From contig NZ_GL890775.1 in NCBI RefSeq assembly GCF_000211415.1, positions 833,999 to 897,998 on the forward strand: 64,000 nt of DNA. Reading direction: 5' to 3'. The notes below the pieces were generated by a model, which ran no database searches, was not told the origin of the DNA, and saw nothing but the letters and a program-made list of their open reading frames with translations. The stretch comes from Enterobacter mori LMG 25706. GTDB lineage: Bacteria; Pseudomonadota; Gammaproteobacteria; Enterobacterales; Enterobacteriaceae. Numbering within the stretch: the first letter of the stretch is position 1; every line of letters begins with the position of its first letter. Positions 18,208 through 26,913 of the stretch are shown here, piece by piece. The position numbers were made by a program, and so were the translations under genes.

Positions 18208-18241
18208 CCCTCTCCCTTGGGGAGAGGGTTAGGGTGAGGGG
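18208..18241. repeat. Palindromic intergenic repeat, copy 2 (inverted)
   Basis: CCCTCTCCC, TT, GGGGAGAGGG and the tail TTAGGGTGAGGG. This is the reverse complement of the element at 5129-5165, differing mainly in the loop. Confidence 0.8.
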
Positions 18242-18271
18242 CTCAGGCCGCATCGAGCTGCATATAGCACC

Positions 18272-18453
18272 GGGGGGGATTGACTCACTTCGCTCGCCCT
18301 GTGGGCAGCCTGTTCGCTACGCTCTCAGTCTGTCCAACTGGCTGTCGCCAGTTGTCGAACCCCGGTCGGGGATTCTCATCCCCCCGCAGGCATGCAATAT
18401 GCGAAAAAAAAGCCCGCATTTTCATGCGAGCTCTTCTTTAAATATGGCGGTGA
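18272..18453 (-). repeat. tRNA-tail tandem repeat, distal copy
   Basis: Repeat unit of about 182 bases, copied at 18454-18634. Reading away from the tRNA (minus strand) it has a stem-loop with a T-run (GCTCGCATGAAAATGCGGGC then T8), GGGGATGAGAATCCCC, GGGGTTCGACAACTGGCGAC with the inverted CAGTTGG, and a GC-rich end reaching the run of seven C at 18272-18278. Beyond that run the tRNA-derived tail has diverged in this copy. Confidence 0.8.
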
Positions 18454-18634
18454 GGGGGGGATTGACTCGCTTAGCTCGCCCTGCGGGCAGCCTGTTCGCT
18501 GCGCTCTCAGTCTGTCCAACTGGCTGTCGCCAGTTGTCGAACCCCGGTCGGGGATTCTCATCCCCCCTTTCGGAGAATATAAAAGAAAAAAGCCCGTACT
18601 TTCGTACGAGCTCTCATCTTAAATATGGCGGTGA
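18454..18634 (-). repeat. tRNA-tail tandem repeat, proximal copy
   Basis: Unit of about 181 bases directly downstream of the tRNA-Ser gene. The sequence at 18445-18463 (TGGCGGTGAGGGGGGGATT) is identical to the last 19 bases of the tRNA gene at 18626-18644, so each unit junction carries a copy of the tRNA 3' end including CCA. It includes its own hairpin with T-run (GCTCGTACGAAAGTACGGGC, then T6; about 18584-18612). Confidence 0.85.
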
Positions 18635-18713
18635 GGGGGGGATTCGAACCCCCGATACGTTGCCGTATACACACTTTCCAGGCGTGCTCCTTCAGCCACT
18701 CGGACACCTCACC
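18626..18713 (-). tRNA. serX: tRNA-Ser (anticodon GGA)
   Basis: 88 bases with CCA encoded. Acceptor stem GGTGAGG pairs with CCTCACC; the anticodon GGA is at 18677-18679 in the loop CTGGAAA; a long variable arm typical of serine tRNAs follows (GTGTATACGGCAACGTATC); the T-arm is GGGGGTTCGAATCCCCC. It reads UCC/UCU codons. Position between phoH and ghrA matches E. coli serX. The gene is followed by two tandem repeats carrying copies of its 3' end. Confidence 0.97.
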
Positions 18714-18741
18714 ATATTGTCATCCCGTTGTTGCCGGGACG

Positions 18742-18776
18742 GGCGCTAATGTAAGGAAAAGCCGAACTGGCGTCAA
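18742..18776 (-). promoter_or_regulatory. Sigma-70 promoter of the tRNA-Ser gene
   Basis: On the minus strand: -35 TTGACG (18771-18776), 17-base spacer, -10 TACATT (18748-18753), followed by the GC-rich discriminator GCGCCC typical of stringently controlled stable-RNA promoters. Confidence 0.8.
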
Positions 18777-18945
18777 CTCACTTTTTCAGTAATTTAGCGT
18801 ATTTAGACAAACTTCAAGCAACCTGATTCCTAAATGTGCACAAAGCGCCTCTTTTATCAGCAACGCGGTTTCCTGATAAATTTGTTATGCTGGCAATCCA
18901 CTTGAAAATGAAAACAAAACAGCGCACTAAAAGGCAGGAATGACC

Positions 18946-19884
18946 ATGGATATTCTCTTCTATCACCCTACATTTGATACCGCTTACTGGATTAACGCAC
19001 TTTCGGCGGCGCTGCCCGGCGCACGCGTACGCGAGTGGAAACGTGGCGATAATGAACATGCCGACTATGCGCTGGTCTGGCACCCGCCGGTTGAGATGCT
19101 GCAGGGCCGCAAGCTGAAGGCGGTTTTCGCGCTGGGTGCGGGGGTTGATTCGATCCTCAGTAAACTGAAAGCGCATCCAGAAATGCTGCCTGACAATATT
19201 CCGCTGTTCCGTCTTGAAGATACGGGAATGGGCCAGCAGATGCAGGAGTATGCCGTGAGCCAGGTGCTGCACTGGTTCCGCCGCTTTGACGATTATCAGG
19301 CCTTTAAACAGCATTCCCACTGGGAGCCGCTGCCGGATTATCGACATGAAGATTTTACCGTTGGGATCCTCGGCGCGGGTGTGCTCGGCTCAAAAGTGGC
19401 AGAAGTACTCGCTCCGTGGGGCTTCCCGCTACGTTGCTGGAGCCGCAGCCGTAAGGATTATCCGGGCGTCGAGAGTTTTGCCGGAACGGATGAGCTTCCT
19501 GCGTTCCTGAAAGGGACTCGCGTGCTTATCAACCTGCTGCCGAATACCGCCGAAACGGTGGGCATTATCAATAGCACTCTCCTGAACCAGTTAGCCGAGC
19601 AGAGCTATTTGATGAACCTCGCGCGCGGGGTCCATGTCGTGGAGGGCGATCTGCTGAACGCCCTGGACAGCGGAAAGCTCAAAGGTGCCATGCTGGACGT
19701 TTACAGCCGTGAGCCACTGCCAGCGGAAAGCCCGCTGTGGGCGCACCCGCGCGTCGCGATGACGCCACACGTGGCTGCCGTGACGCGTCCGGCTGAAGCG
19801 GTGGCGTATATATCCCATACCATCAGCGAAATGGAAAAGGGTAACCCGGTGACCGGACAGGTCGACAGAGAGCGCGGCTACTAA
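18946..19884 (+). CDS. ghrA: Glyoxylate/hydroxypyruvate reductase A
   Basis: NADPH-dependent reduction of glyoxylate to glycolate and hydroxypyruvate to glycerate in the cytoplasm. 312 residues, E. coli length, D-2-hydroxyacid dehydrogenase family: the NAD(P)-binding [12 protein letters not shown] near residue 140, [27 protein letters not shown] with the catalytic Arg, and [13 protein letters not shown] with the catalytic His. An upstream in-frame ATG at 18940 exists. AGGA sits six bases before the ATG at 18946, and E. coli also begins MDI, so the shorter start is used. A terminator follows. Confidence 0.95.
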   Translation: MDILFYHPTFDTAYWINALSAALPGARVREWKRGDNEHADYALVWHPPVEMLQGRKLKAVFALGAGVDSILSKLKAHPEMLPDNIPLFRLEDTGMGQQMQEYAVSQVLHWFRRFDDYQAFKQHSHWEPLPDYRHEDFTVGILGAGVLGSKVAEVLAPWGFPLRCWSRSRKDYPGVESFAGTDELPAFLKGTRVLINLLPNTAETVGIINSTLLNQLAEQSYLMNLARGVHVVEGDLLNALDSGKLKGAMLDVYSREPLPAESPLWAHPRVAMTPHVAAVTRPAEAVAYISHTISEMEKGNPVTGQVDRERGY

Positions 19885-19887
19885 TGG

Positions 19888-19911
19888 AAACCCGGCGTTC
19901 GCCGGGTTTTT
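19888..19911 (+). terminator. ghrA terminator
   Basis: AAACCCGGCG, loop TT, CGCCGGGTTT, followed by two more T. A strong hairpin between ghrA and ycdX. Confidence 0.75.
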
Positions 19912-19968
19912 GCTAATATTCGCCGCTGATAACTGCTATCCTTTGGAAAAACCGCAGAGGAGAGAAAG

Positions 19969-20706
19969 ATGTATCCCGTAGACCTGCATATGCACACCGT
20001 CGCCAGCACCCACGCGTATAGTAACCTCCATGATTATATCGCCCAGGCAAAGCTCAAGGGCATCAAGCTTTTTGCGATTACCGATCATGGCCCGGATATG
20101 GCGGATGCGCCGCACTACTGGCATTTTGTGAATATGCGGATTTGGCCACGTTTGGTGGACGGTATCGGGATACTGCGCGGCATTGAGGCGAACATCAAAA
20201 ATACCGACGGTGAGATCGACTGCACCGGCCCGATGCTGACCTCTCTTGACCTTATCCTTGCCGGTTTCCATGAGCCGGTCTTTGCGCCTCAGGATAAGGA
20301 CACCAACACCGCGGCGATGATTGCCACCATTGCCAGCGGCAATGTGCACATTATCAGCCATCCCGGTAACCCGAAGTATCCGATTGATATTCAGGCTGTC
20401 GCGCAGGCGGCAGCGAAACACCGCGTGGCACTGGAGATTAATAACTCCTCCTTTGTTCACTCGCGTAAGGGCAGTGAAGCCAACTGTCGCGAAGTGGCTG
20501 CCGCCGTGCGTGCTGCGGGGGGGCTGGTGGCGCTGGGGTCCGATTCTCATACCGCGTTTACGCTGGGTGATTTCAGTGAGTGTATGAAAGTATTAAATGA
20601 CGTTGGTTTCCCGGAAGCGCAAATCCTGAACGTGACGCCACGCCGCATGCTCGATTTCCTCGAGTCGCGCGGAATGGAGCCGATTGCCGAATTTGCCGAT
20701 CTTTAA
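19969..20706 (+). CDS. ycdX: PHP-domain phosphatase YcdX
   Basis: Metal-dependent phosphatase of the PHP family with a trinuclear zinc site in the E. coli structure; its physiological substrate is not firmly known, though a role in swarming has been reported. 245 residues, E. coli length. Metal-ligand motifs are visible: DLHMHT at the N-terminus, [27 protein letters not shown] and [16 protein letters not shown] precedes the ATG. It sits 19 bases upstream of ycdY and is probably co-transcribed with it. Confidence 0.94.
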   Translation: MYPVDLHMHTVASTHAYSNLHDYIAQAKLKGIKLFAITDHGPDMADAPHYWHFVNMRIWPRLVDGIGILRGIEANIKNTDGEIDCTGPMLTSLDLILAGFHEPVFAPQDKDTNTAAMIATIASGNVHIISHPGNPKYPIDIQAVAQAAAKHRVALEINNSSFVHSRKGSEANCREVAAAVRAAGGLVALGSDSHTAFTLGDFSECMKVLNDVGFPEAQILNVTPRRMLDFLESRGMEPIAEFADL

Positions 20707-20725
20707 TTGTGTAATGGAATAAAAA

Positions 20726-21280
20726 ATGAACGAGTTCTCCATCCTTTGCCGCGTGCTGGGTACGCTCTATTATCGCCAGCCGCAAGACCCGCTGTTGGTT
20801 CCGCTTTTCACGCTGATCCGTGAAGGCAAGCTGGCGCAGAACTGGCCGCTGGAACAGGATGATTTGCTGGAACGTCTGCAAAAAAGCTGCGACATGCAGC
20901 AGATTTCAACGGATTACAATGCGCTGTTCGTCGGTGACGAGTGCCGTGTTTCGCCGTACCGTTCTGCCTGGCAGGAAGGGGCGACGGAAGTAGAAGTGCG
21001 TGCGTTTCTCTCCGAGCGCGGAATGCCGCTGAGCGATACGCCAGCCGATCACATCGGTACGCTGCTGCTTGCGGCCTCCTGGCTCGAAGACAATGCCGGT
21101 GATGACGAGAACGAAGCCATCGAAACCCTGTTTGAAACCTATCTGTTGCCGTGGGTTGGGACGTTCCTGGGTAAAGTTGAAGCCCACGCCACCTCGCCAT
21201 TCTGGAGAACCCTGGCACCGCTGACGCGTGATGCGATTGCTGCGATGCGGGATGAGCTTGAAGAAGAGAATGAAGAGTGA
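20726..21280 (+). CDS. ycdY: TorD-family redox-enzyme maturation chaperone YcdY
   Basis: 184 residues, E. coli length. All-helical TorD/DmsD family; in E. coli YcdY has been proposed as the chaperone that helps load zinc into YcdX. Family features include EFSILCRVLGTLYYRQPQDPLL at the N-terminus and the conserved YNALFVGDECRVSPYRSAW and PADHIGTLLLAASWLED in the middle. Adjacent to ycdX in the same direction with 19 bases between, which supports a joint role. Confidence 0.93.
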   Translation: MNEFSILCRVLGTLYYRQPQDPLLVPLFTLIREGKLAQNWPLEQDDLLERLQKSCDMQQISTDYNALFVGDECRVSPYRSAWQEGATEVEVRAFLSERGMPLSDTPADHIGTLLLAASWLEDNAGDDENEAIETLFETYLLPWVGTFLGKVEAHATSPFWRTLAPLTRDAIAAMRDELEEENEE

Positions 21281-21376
21281 TTTAGATCACAAAAATTCTG
21301 CAACGATACATTTCAACTTGCACATAGTGTGCTTCTGATCGCATTTCTATGGCGCGCTTCTGCTAAGATGCGCGCC

Positions 21377-21859
21377 ATGAACATATTACTTTGTATTGCA
21401 CTGACAACAGGCATTCTCTCCGGTATCTGGGGATGGGTGGCCGTGTCTCTCGGATTGCTCAGCTGGGCCGGGTTCCTCGGCTGCACCGCCTATTTCGCCT
21501 GCCCGCAGGGCGGCGTCAAAGGGCTATTCATCTCCGGATGTACCCTGATGAGCGGTGTGATTTGGGCGCTGGTGATCATGAAGGGCAGCGCGCTGGCGCC
21601 TCACCTGGAGATCCTGGGCTATGTCATGACGGGCGTGGTCGCATTTTTAATGTGCGTTCAGGCAAAGCATTTGCTGTTGTCGTTCGTACCGGGCACGTTC
21701 ATGGGGGCCTGCGCGACCTTTGCAGGGCAGGGGGACTGGAAGCTGGTCGTTCCCTCGCTGGCGCTGGGACTTCTCTTCGGCTATGCCATGAAAAACAGCG
21801 GCCTGTGGCTGGCAGCGCGGCGAGAAAAAGCGCAAAACATCACTGCGGTGAGTGAATAA
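21377..21859 (+). CDS. ycdZ: DUF1097 inner-membrane protein YcdZ
   Basis: 160-residue inner-membrane protein of unknown function with about five hydrophobic helices (MNILLCIALTTGILSGIWGW onward). E. coli YcdZ begins MNILL, so the ATG at 21377 is used, although the frame is open 16 codons further upstream and the Shine-Dalgarno is weak. Regions identical in type to E. coli include SWAGFLGCTAYFACPQGG and FVPGTFMGACATFAGQGDW. Followed by a bidirectional terminator shared with the converging csgG. Confidence 0.9.
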   Translation: MNILLCIALTTGILSGIWGWVAVSLGLLSWAGFLGCTAYFACPQGGVKGLFISGCTLMSGVIWALVIMKGSALAPHLEILGYVMTGVVAFLMCVQAKHLLLSFVPGTFMGACATFAGQGDWKLVVPSLALGLLFGYAMKNSGLWLAARREKAQNITAVSE

Positions 21860-21861
21860 AA

Positions 21862-21890
21862 AAAGGCGAGACAGGGATCTCGCCTTTTTT
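21862..21890. terminator. Bidirectional terminator between ycdZ and csgG
   Basis: GGCGAGA and TCTCGCC (21865-21871 with 21878-21884), flanked by an A-run on one side and six T on the other, so it can serve both converging operons. Confidence 0.9.
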
Positions 21891-21902
21891 ATGCGCTTTC
21901 GA

Positions 21903-22736
21903 TCAGGATTCCGGCGGCACCGACATATCGCGGTATTTTACCAGTACCGGGTTTTGCGCTTCTGATTTGTTCTGCAGATCCCACAGCCCGCGATCAATAC
22001 CATCGTTGATCAGGAAGATAACCCCGGTTTCGATAGCCGACATCAGACACAGCATCACCGGTTCATTAGAGGTATACCCAATTTCACCCTCCAGCAAACG
22101 CTGGTAGTCGATAAAGCGGAATACCCCGGCCTGAACTTCATACGAGAGAATGGTTTTGCTGGTGTTCACGGAGGATAAGATCTCACCCGTGCTCACGTTA
22201 ACCACGCGCAGGTTGACGGCAATCTGGTCGAGTTGATACTGGGTGTCAGCACCGATACCGAAGTAACGCGCACCTGCTCCCCCCGATTTCACGTTACTTT
22301 CGTAACCGATAATCGAGCCTTCCACCATGATATTGGCCGCGGTAAGCGACTGAAGTGGCATTCGATTATTCACGCCAACGGTTCCGTTTTCCTGTGCGGC
22401 GCGGATGATTTTTCGTTCATTCAGCAGGTTTTGCAATCCCTGGCGTTCCAGAGGAATAAACCAGCGTGAATCCTTCAGGGCAGTGACCAGCATGGCGGTT
22501 GCACTCTGCGGCACGGCCGTAGAGAAGTTACTTGCCGGATACGGTTTAAACTGTCCTGTTTCATCCTGAATGTTATATACCGAGACAAATATCTTACCGG
22601 TTGGTGTCGGCAGATGGGTTAAATCGCGGTAGCTTTGTGCCCGAGGCATTAATGTTGGCTTAGCGGCTTCTTTGGGTGGAGCAGTTAAACAACCGCTCAA
22701 TAAGCACACTGCAACAATGATCAAAAAGCGCTGCAT
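21903..22736 (-). CDS. csgG: Curli secretion channel lipoprotein CsgG
   Basis: Outer-membrane nonameric pore that exports CsgA and CsgB. 277 residues, E. coli length, with the lipobox LLSGC in the signal peptide (MQRFLIIVAVCLLSGCL). The constriction-loop region SYRDL and the conserved PYPASNFSTAVPQSATAML and NIMVEGSIIGYESNVKSGG are present. Last gene of csgDEFG. Confidence 0.97.
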   Translation of the reverse strand: MQRFLIIVAVCLLSGCLTAPPKEAAKPTLMPRAQSYRDLTHLPTPTGKIFVSVYNIQDETGQFKPYPASNFSTAVPQSATAMLVTALKDSRWFIPLERQGLQNLLNERKIIRAAQENGTVGVNNRMPLQSLTAANIMVEGSIIGYESNVKSGGAGARYFGIGADTQYQLDQIAVNLRVVNVSTGEILSSVNTSKTILSYEVQAGVFRFIDYQRLLEGEIGYTSNEPVMLCLMSAIETGVIFLINDGIDRGLWDLQNKSEAQNPVLVKYRDMSVPPES

Positions 22737-22762
22737 GATAATTGTCCTTATTTTGGGGTTGT

Positions 22763-23179
22763 TTAAAAATCAGTCGAACTGGTTTGCAAACCCGACACCT
22801 GGATTGTCGATGTTTTTCCGGTTTTGCGATCCGTTACGTTCAACTGAAGCTGCCCATCTTTGTTGGCGATATCGACGATAAAGTCGTTAGTCACCATGCG
22901 GCCGGGTTTACCGGTATTAATATTGGTTAATAAGCCACCTAATATTTGCGACTGGATGGCCTGGGTGAAGTTATCCAGCGCTGACGGGGTTTCGATACCG
23001 AAATCGTCGTCAAAGCTTGGGTCTTTGTAAGAGTTTTGAGCCTGGGCTTCGTTAAGCATGAATGCCCCGTTGTTCGGGTTGCCGCCAAAATTAGGGTTGC
23101 GGAACTGGAAGGTCATATTCCCGGCCCAGCTTAGCGGTGCAATGAGCATTAACGAAATCACTGTGTGTGCGAGACGCAT
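22763..23179 (-). CDS. csgF: Curli assembly protein CsgF
   Basis: 138 residues with a cleaved signal peptide (ends LSWAG). CsgF binds the outer face of the CsgG pore and presents the nucleator CsgB. The mature N-terminus [18 protein letters not shown] contains the segment that in E. coli inserts into CsgG. Third structural gene of csgDEFG, 26 bases from csgG. Confidence 0.96.
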   Translation of the reverse strand: MRLAHTVISLMLIAPLSWAGNMTFQFRNPNFGGNPNNGAFMLNEAQAQNSYKDPSFDDDFGIETPSALDNFTQAIQSQILGGLLTNINTGKPGRMVTNDFIVDIANKDGQLQLNVTDRKTGKTSTIQVSGLQTSSTDF

Positions 23180-23205
23180 TACAGCCTCCGAAATAAGTAT
23201 CGTTG

Positions 23206-23595
23206 CTAGAACTCATCTTTTGCTAAATCGCCTGTACTCAGCAGGGCTTTATCTAACTGCAGACGATTAATAGCTTCTTCTGTTTGTGCCAGGGCAAAAG
23301 CGACGTTCTGATCGAAGTCTCTTTTGGTGGGGAACAGGAAGGTTTGGTAAATAACATCCTGATTGGCTGTTATTGTGATCCAACTTCCCCACCGTGCACT
23401 GGGCCGTTCGTTGATTGTTAAGTTACCGGGGTAGTCACTTTCCCATTTATCGCTGAAGGCGCGGTAGAAATCGTGCCCTATAGATGTGACGGTGTGGTCG
23501 GTTAACAATCCGGGAACCTCAACTTCCACTGCCTGGAGATTCCCGGCCGCAAGCAGGAAACCTGCTGCAGCAATCCAACTCAACGTGCGTTTCAT
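23206..23595 (-). CDS. csgE: Curli specificity factor CsgE
   Basis: 129 residues with a signal peptide ([22 protein letters not shown]). A periplasmic protein that caps CsgG and directs CsgA to the pore. Conserved parts include [25 protein letters not shown] and [15 protein letters not shown]. Only four bases separate it from csgD. Confidence 0.96.
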   Translation of the reverse strand: MKRTLSWIAAAGFLLAAGNLQAVEVEVPGLLTDHTVTSIGHDFYRAFSDKWESDYPGNLTINERPSARWGSWITITANQDVIYQTFLFPTKRDFDQNVAFALAQTEEAINRLQLDKALLSTGDLAKDEF

Positions 23596-23599
23596 GCTA

Positions 23600-24250
23600 T
23601 TAACGCCTGAGGTTATCGTTTGCCCATGAAACTGCCTGAGTCCGGTTTTTAACAGCTATCTTCTTGAAAAGATTATAAAGGTGCGTCTTGACCGTATTTT
23701 CGCTGATAAATAACGAACGGGCGATTTCAATGTTTGAAGCACCAATGCGCAACTTGTTCAGGATCTCTTTCTCACGATGCGTCAGCAGTGCAGACTCTGT
23801 ACTGTTGTAGCGATAATTTCCGGAGTGTGTAATGAGGTAGCTGGCAAGCTTTTGCGAGAAATAGCATTCGCCTCGCAAGATGCCCTGCAAGCCTTCCACA
23901 ACACGATTCTCTTCTTCAGTGACGTAGAACACGCCATTGATATGCGGCCAGCTTTCTATGTCTCTAAAAGGATACTCATCAGGGGTATTCAATAATAACA
24001 CGCGGATATTATTGTTTTTCCTGCTTAAGTTATCTTGCCAGTAATGGATCAGCTTTTTATCCGCTTCCATCATATCGAGAAGAATGATACTACCAGGTGC
24101 AATGTCATCAAAAGAACGTTGAATGTTATGCAATTTCCCGTTCAATGAAAGAGATTGCTTTAAATGCTGCAATAATGCTGTCGCTTGTAAAGAAGGTTTG
24201 GTGATCAACAATAATGTATGACCATGTAAACTATGGACTTCATTAAACAT
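23600..24250 (-). CDS. csgD: LuxR-type biofilm master regulator CsgD
   Basis: Activates csgBA and, in many enterics, cellulose synthesis through a diguanylate cyclase. 216 residues, E. coli length: an N-terminal receiver-like domain without a full phosphorylation site ([10 protein letters not shown]) and a C-terminal LuxR helix-turn-helix ([29 protein letters not shown] in two stretches, then [15 protein letters not shown]). The ribosome-binding region AAAGTGGGGTTTCATC before the ATG is nearly that of E. coli. First gene of csgDEFG with a long leader. Confidence 0.97.
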   Translation of the reverse strand: MFNEVHSLHGHTLLLITKPSLQATALLQHLKQSLSLNGKLHNIQRSFDDIAPGSIILLDMMEADKKLIHYWQDNLSRKNNNIRVLLLNTPDEYPFRDIESWPHINGVFYVTEEENRVVEGLQGILRGECYFSQKLASYLITHSGNYRYNSTESALLTHREKEILNKLRIGASNIEIARSLFISENTVKTHLYNLFKKIAVKNRTQAVSWANDNLRR

Positions 24251-25007
24251 GATGAAACCCCACTTTATTTATGACACCTGGCAGCTATCCCTTATTAATA
24301 GATAAGGAATACCAGAAGCACTGACAGATGTGGCACTGCTGTGTGTAGAATCAAACCATTCCTCCAGAGGAGAACGGAAATAAAAATAAAATGACTTACT
24401 ACTGTTTTCAATCTAGCTATTACAAACGTTAAAGCAAGTGTTAATCATGTAACTAAATGTAAAATTCAATATTAAATTGTGTATTTGGGGTAATAAATTA
24501 GTTTTTGTTTAAGAGAAAAGTTGTACATGAGAATAACACTGCACACATTTTAAAAATCATACAAATAATTATAACCGCCTGAAAAAATAGTGGATTTATA
24601 ATTCTTACCCCGCCGGTAAAAGGTATGAGATACATAAGAAAACTAAGCCTTCCCTCATCAGGCTATTCCTTCTTAAGAAAACTCACTCTGTGTGACAAGG
24701 TCTTCAAATTGTCTCGCGTGGGTGTGGTGAAGCCAGGCTACGTAAGGCTGGACAAGAAACCTGCCATTGTACAGGATCTGAGAGAGACGATTTTTTTCTC
24801 GCGCTAAACCTAACGTCTGTCAGCGTATTTTTACCGGAATTAATACTTTGAGGTGAAGTCATTAATTAAAATAAGCCGCGCGGGTGAGATATTTAAATTG
24901 TTTCGGCAGACATACTCTTTTTCGTAACGCGACGTTAACAAAAAAACGATTCGCGTTTATGCATGAAGAAACGTTATTTTGTGTATAGCCAGGTCCAGGG
25001 TGACAAC
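24251..25007. promoter_or_regulatory. Curli divergent control region (csgD-csgB)
   Basis: 757 bases, nearly the same length as in E. coli, very AT-rich. Its first 150 bases or so on the csgD side should be the long csgD leader that small RNAs target in E. coli; inverted segments around CTTATTAATAGATAAGG (24290-24307) could form a hairpin. The rest is expected to bind OmpR, IHF and H-NS, but I cannot place those sites firmly. A 60-codon frame inside it has no coding support. Confidence 0.75.
24881..24891 (+). promoter_or_regulatory. CsgD binding site upstream of csgBA
   Basis: CGGGTGAGATA matches the CsgD consensus CGGGKGAGNKA at every defined position, about 117 bases before the csgB start codon, on the csgB-coding strand. 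Confidence 0.8.
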
Positions 25008-25463
25008 ATGAAAAACAGAACGTTATTTATGATGTTTACATTGCTGGGTGCGCCTGGATTTGTAACCGCAGGCAGTTCGGACTTAGCCGGTTCTGAATAT
25101 AACTTTGCGGTTAATGAATTAAGTAAGTCCTCCTATAATCAGGCAGCCATTATTGGTCAACAAGGTTCAGGTAATTCTACTGATATTCGTCAGGACGGTT
25201 CCAAATTAATGTCCGTTGTCTCTCAGGAGGGTGGAGGCAACCGAGCGAAGGTTGATCAATCAGGAACTTATAACCTTGCTTATATCGATCAAGATGGAAA
25301 TGGTAATGACGCGAGTATTAAGCAGGACGCTTTTGGTAATACCGCAATGATTATCCAAAAAGGGTCGGCTAACAGAGCGAGTATTACGCAGTATGGTACG
25401 CAGAAAACAGCAGTTGTAGTGCAGAGACAGTCACAAATGGCCATCCGCGTTATTCAACGTTAG
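25008..25463 (+). CDS. csgB: Curli nucleator CsgB
   Basis: Minor curlin that nucleates CsgA polymerisation at the cell surface. 151 residues, E. coli length, with a signal peptide (MKNRTLFMMFTLLGAPGFVTA). Five imperfect repeats follow (for example SYNQAAIIGQQGSGNSTDIRQ and TYNLAYIDQDGNGNDASIKQ), ending with the basic fifth repeat AVVVQRQSQMAIRVIQR that anchors CsgB. The frame is open 15 codons upstream, but AGGG seven bases before the ATG at 25008 and the E. coli start support the shorter form. Confidence 0.96.
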   Translation: MKNRTLFMMFTLLGAPGFVTAGSSDLAGSEYNFAVNELSKSSYNQAAIIGQQGSGNSTDIRQDGSKLMSVVSQEGGGNRAKVDQSGTYNLAYIDQDGNGNDASIKQDAFGNTAMIIQKGSANRASITQYGTQKTAVVVQRQSQMAIRVIQR

Positions 25464-25502
25464 GGCGTTGTGGCGACTTAATCAATCCGATGGGGGTTTA
25501 CC

Positions 25503-25958
25503 ATGAAACTTTTTAAAGTGGCAGCAATTGCAGCAATCATCGTTTCTGGCAGTGCTTTCGCAGGTGCGGTACCTCAATTTGGCGGCCACGGTCATGGCCA
25601 CGGCGGTGGTGGTAATAGCGGTCCTGACTCAACCCTGAGCATTTACCAGTTTGGTGGCGGCAACTCTGCTCTTGCCTTGCAAACGGATGCAAGAGATTCA
25701 GAACTGACAATTACCCAGCATGGCGGCGGTAACGGTGCTGATGTTGGACAAGGATCTGATGACAGCACCATCGATCTGCTGCAGAAAGGCTTTGGTAACA
25801 GCGCAACCATTGACCAGTGGAACAGCAAAAACTCCGTCATCGATGTTAAACAGTATGGTGGCGGCAACGGTGCGGCAGTGGACCAGACAGCATCTGGATC
25901 AACTGTTACCGTGCATCAGGTCGGCTTTGGCAACAATGCGACCGCACATCAATACTGA
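25503..25958 (+). CDS. csgA: Major curlin CsgA
   Basis: Major amyloid subunit of curli fibres, secreted through CsgG. 151 residues: a signal peptide (MKLFKVAAIAAIIVSGSAFA), an N-terminal secretion tag rich in Gly and His (GAVPQFGGHGHGHGGGG), then five repeats of the SxxxxxQxGxxNxxxxxQ type starting STLSIYQFGGGNSALALQ, SELTITQHGGGNGADVGQ, STIDLLQKGFGNSATIDQ, SVIDVKQYGGGNGAAVDQ and STVTVHQVGFGNNATAHQY. The outer repeats keep the Gln and Asn residues that drive amyloid formation in E. coli. 39 bases after csgB. Confidence 0.97.
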   Translation: MKLFKVAAIAAIIVSGSAFAGAVPQFGGHGHGHGGGGNSGPDSTLSIYQFGGGNSALALQTDARDSELTITQHGGGNGADVGQGSDDSTIDLLQKGFGNSATIDQWNSKNSVIDVKQYGGGNGAAVDQTASGSTVTVHQVGFGNNATAHQY

Positions 25959-25980
25959 TTTCAAATCTGTGCTACAAAAA

Positions 25981-26006
25981 AACAGGGCATTTGCCCTGTT
26001 TTTTTT
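25981..26006 (+). terminator. csgBA terminator
   Basis: AACAGGGCA, loop TT, TGCCCTGTT, followed by six further T, between csgA and csgC. It separates the abundant curlin mRNA from csgC. Confidence 0.88.
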
Positions 26007-26018
26007 CGGGAGTTCATC

Positions 26019-26351
26019 ATGAATACGTTAATTCTCCTTGCCGCGCTTTCCAGCCAAATAACCTTTAAAACATCTCAGCAGGGAAATATGACCACCATTA
26101 TTCCGCAGGTCACCCTGACACACGCGTGCGATTGTCAGGTTCAAATTTTGTCCGTTCGCCAGGGGGAGGGAGGACAAAGTACCTCACGTCAGCAAAATAC
26201 CTTTTCTATACCCGCTAATCAGACGATTGATTTGATGAGACTGAGTTTAAATATTGGCACAGGGGATACGGTGAACATTACGGTCACCGTCTCTGACGGA
26301 AAATCGCTGCATTTATCACAACAATGGTCGCCTGCAGAACGCTCGCTTTAA
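26019..26351 (+). CDS. csgC: Curli assembly inhibitor CsgC
   Basis: Periplasmic chaperone-like protein that stops premature CsgA polymerisation in E. coli. 110 residues with a short N-terminal hydrophobic segment (MNTLILLAALSSQ) and an immunoglobulin-like beta sandwich. The ACDCQVQIL segment carries the CxC motif typical of CsgC. Shine-Dalgarno-like CGGGAG precedes the ATG. It is separated from csgA by a terminator, so part of its expression depends on read-through. Confidence 0.92.
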   Translation: MNTLILLAALSSQITFKTSQQGNMTTIIPQVTLTHACDCQVQILSVRQGEGGQSTSRQQNTFSIPANQTIDLMRLSLNIGTGDTVNITVTVSDGKSLHLSQQWSPAERSL

Positions 26352-26515
26352 TCATTCACAAAATCAATGATTTGGGAATGTGGCGGGAGTTGAAAGGTGT
26401 AACTATGATGTTATCAGGAGCTGAACACGTTTCGCTGTTCAATTACCGGCTACCGCGTTGTCATACTGGAGCGCTTTTACCCCTCAAGGATGATTTATTT
26501 TGAGGAGTACAACTT

Positions 26516-26836
26516 GTGACCAAATCTACCGCTCTGCTCATCTCAGGTTTTAGCCTGATCGTCTCGGCTTATATGACACCCGCATTTTCAGCAACGATTG
26601 TTGAAGGCGGTGTTATCCATTTCCGTGGTGCCATTGTTGCCGATCCCTGTGAGATTACCCCTCAGCATCGTCAGTTTGCGATGTCCTGCCCGGAAAATAA
26701 CCGTATCCAGACCCGAATGGTCAGCTATGAGGATGCACTGAATGGGCGCTCAGCCTATCCAGGACTGGCATCCGTGAGTATGCAGTATCTCAATCCTGAA
26801 AAAACGCTGGCCGTTGTTAAGGTGGAATATCGCTAG
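26516..26836 (+). CDS. ymdA: Curli-linked small secreted protein YmdA
   Basis: 106 residues with a signal peptide (TKSTALLISGFSLIVSAYMTPAFS). The mature part VEGGVIHFRGAIVADPCEI looks like the start of a fimbrial-subunit fold, with a Cys pair (DPCEI and MSCPE). Function unknown; E. coli has a similar gene at the same place. It begins with GTG, preceded by TGAGGAGTACAACTT, which is a good ribosome-binding site. Confidence 0.85.
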   Translation: MTKSTALLISGFSLIVSAYMTPAFSATIVEGGVIHFRGAIVADPCEITPQHRQFAMSCPENNRIQTRMVSYEDALNGRSAYPGLASVSMQYLNPEKTLAVVKVEYR

Positions 26837-26913
26837 CCGTTTTAAACGATAGTTTTTTCTGACCCTCCCCTCTGCGATACACTTAAGAAAAAGGCGGGTA
26901 GCAGGGGGAATGT

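Noticed and set aside
18272-18634. tRNA-end repeats as phage or island attachment sites
   Set aside because: No integrase or foreign genes lie between the copies, and the unit is only about 181 bases; a tandem duplication fits better.
18147-18749. 200-codon frame across the repeat and tRNA-Ser region
   Set aside because: It runs through the palindromic repeat, the tandem repeats and the tRNA gene in antisense; repeated peptide segments just reflect the DNA repeats.
24625-24807. 60-codon open frame inside the csgD-csgB intergenic region
   Set aside because: No ribosome-binding site, no recognisable domain, and it lies in a known regulatory region of the same length in E. coli.
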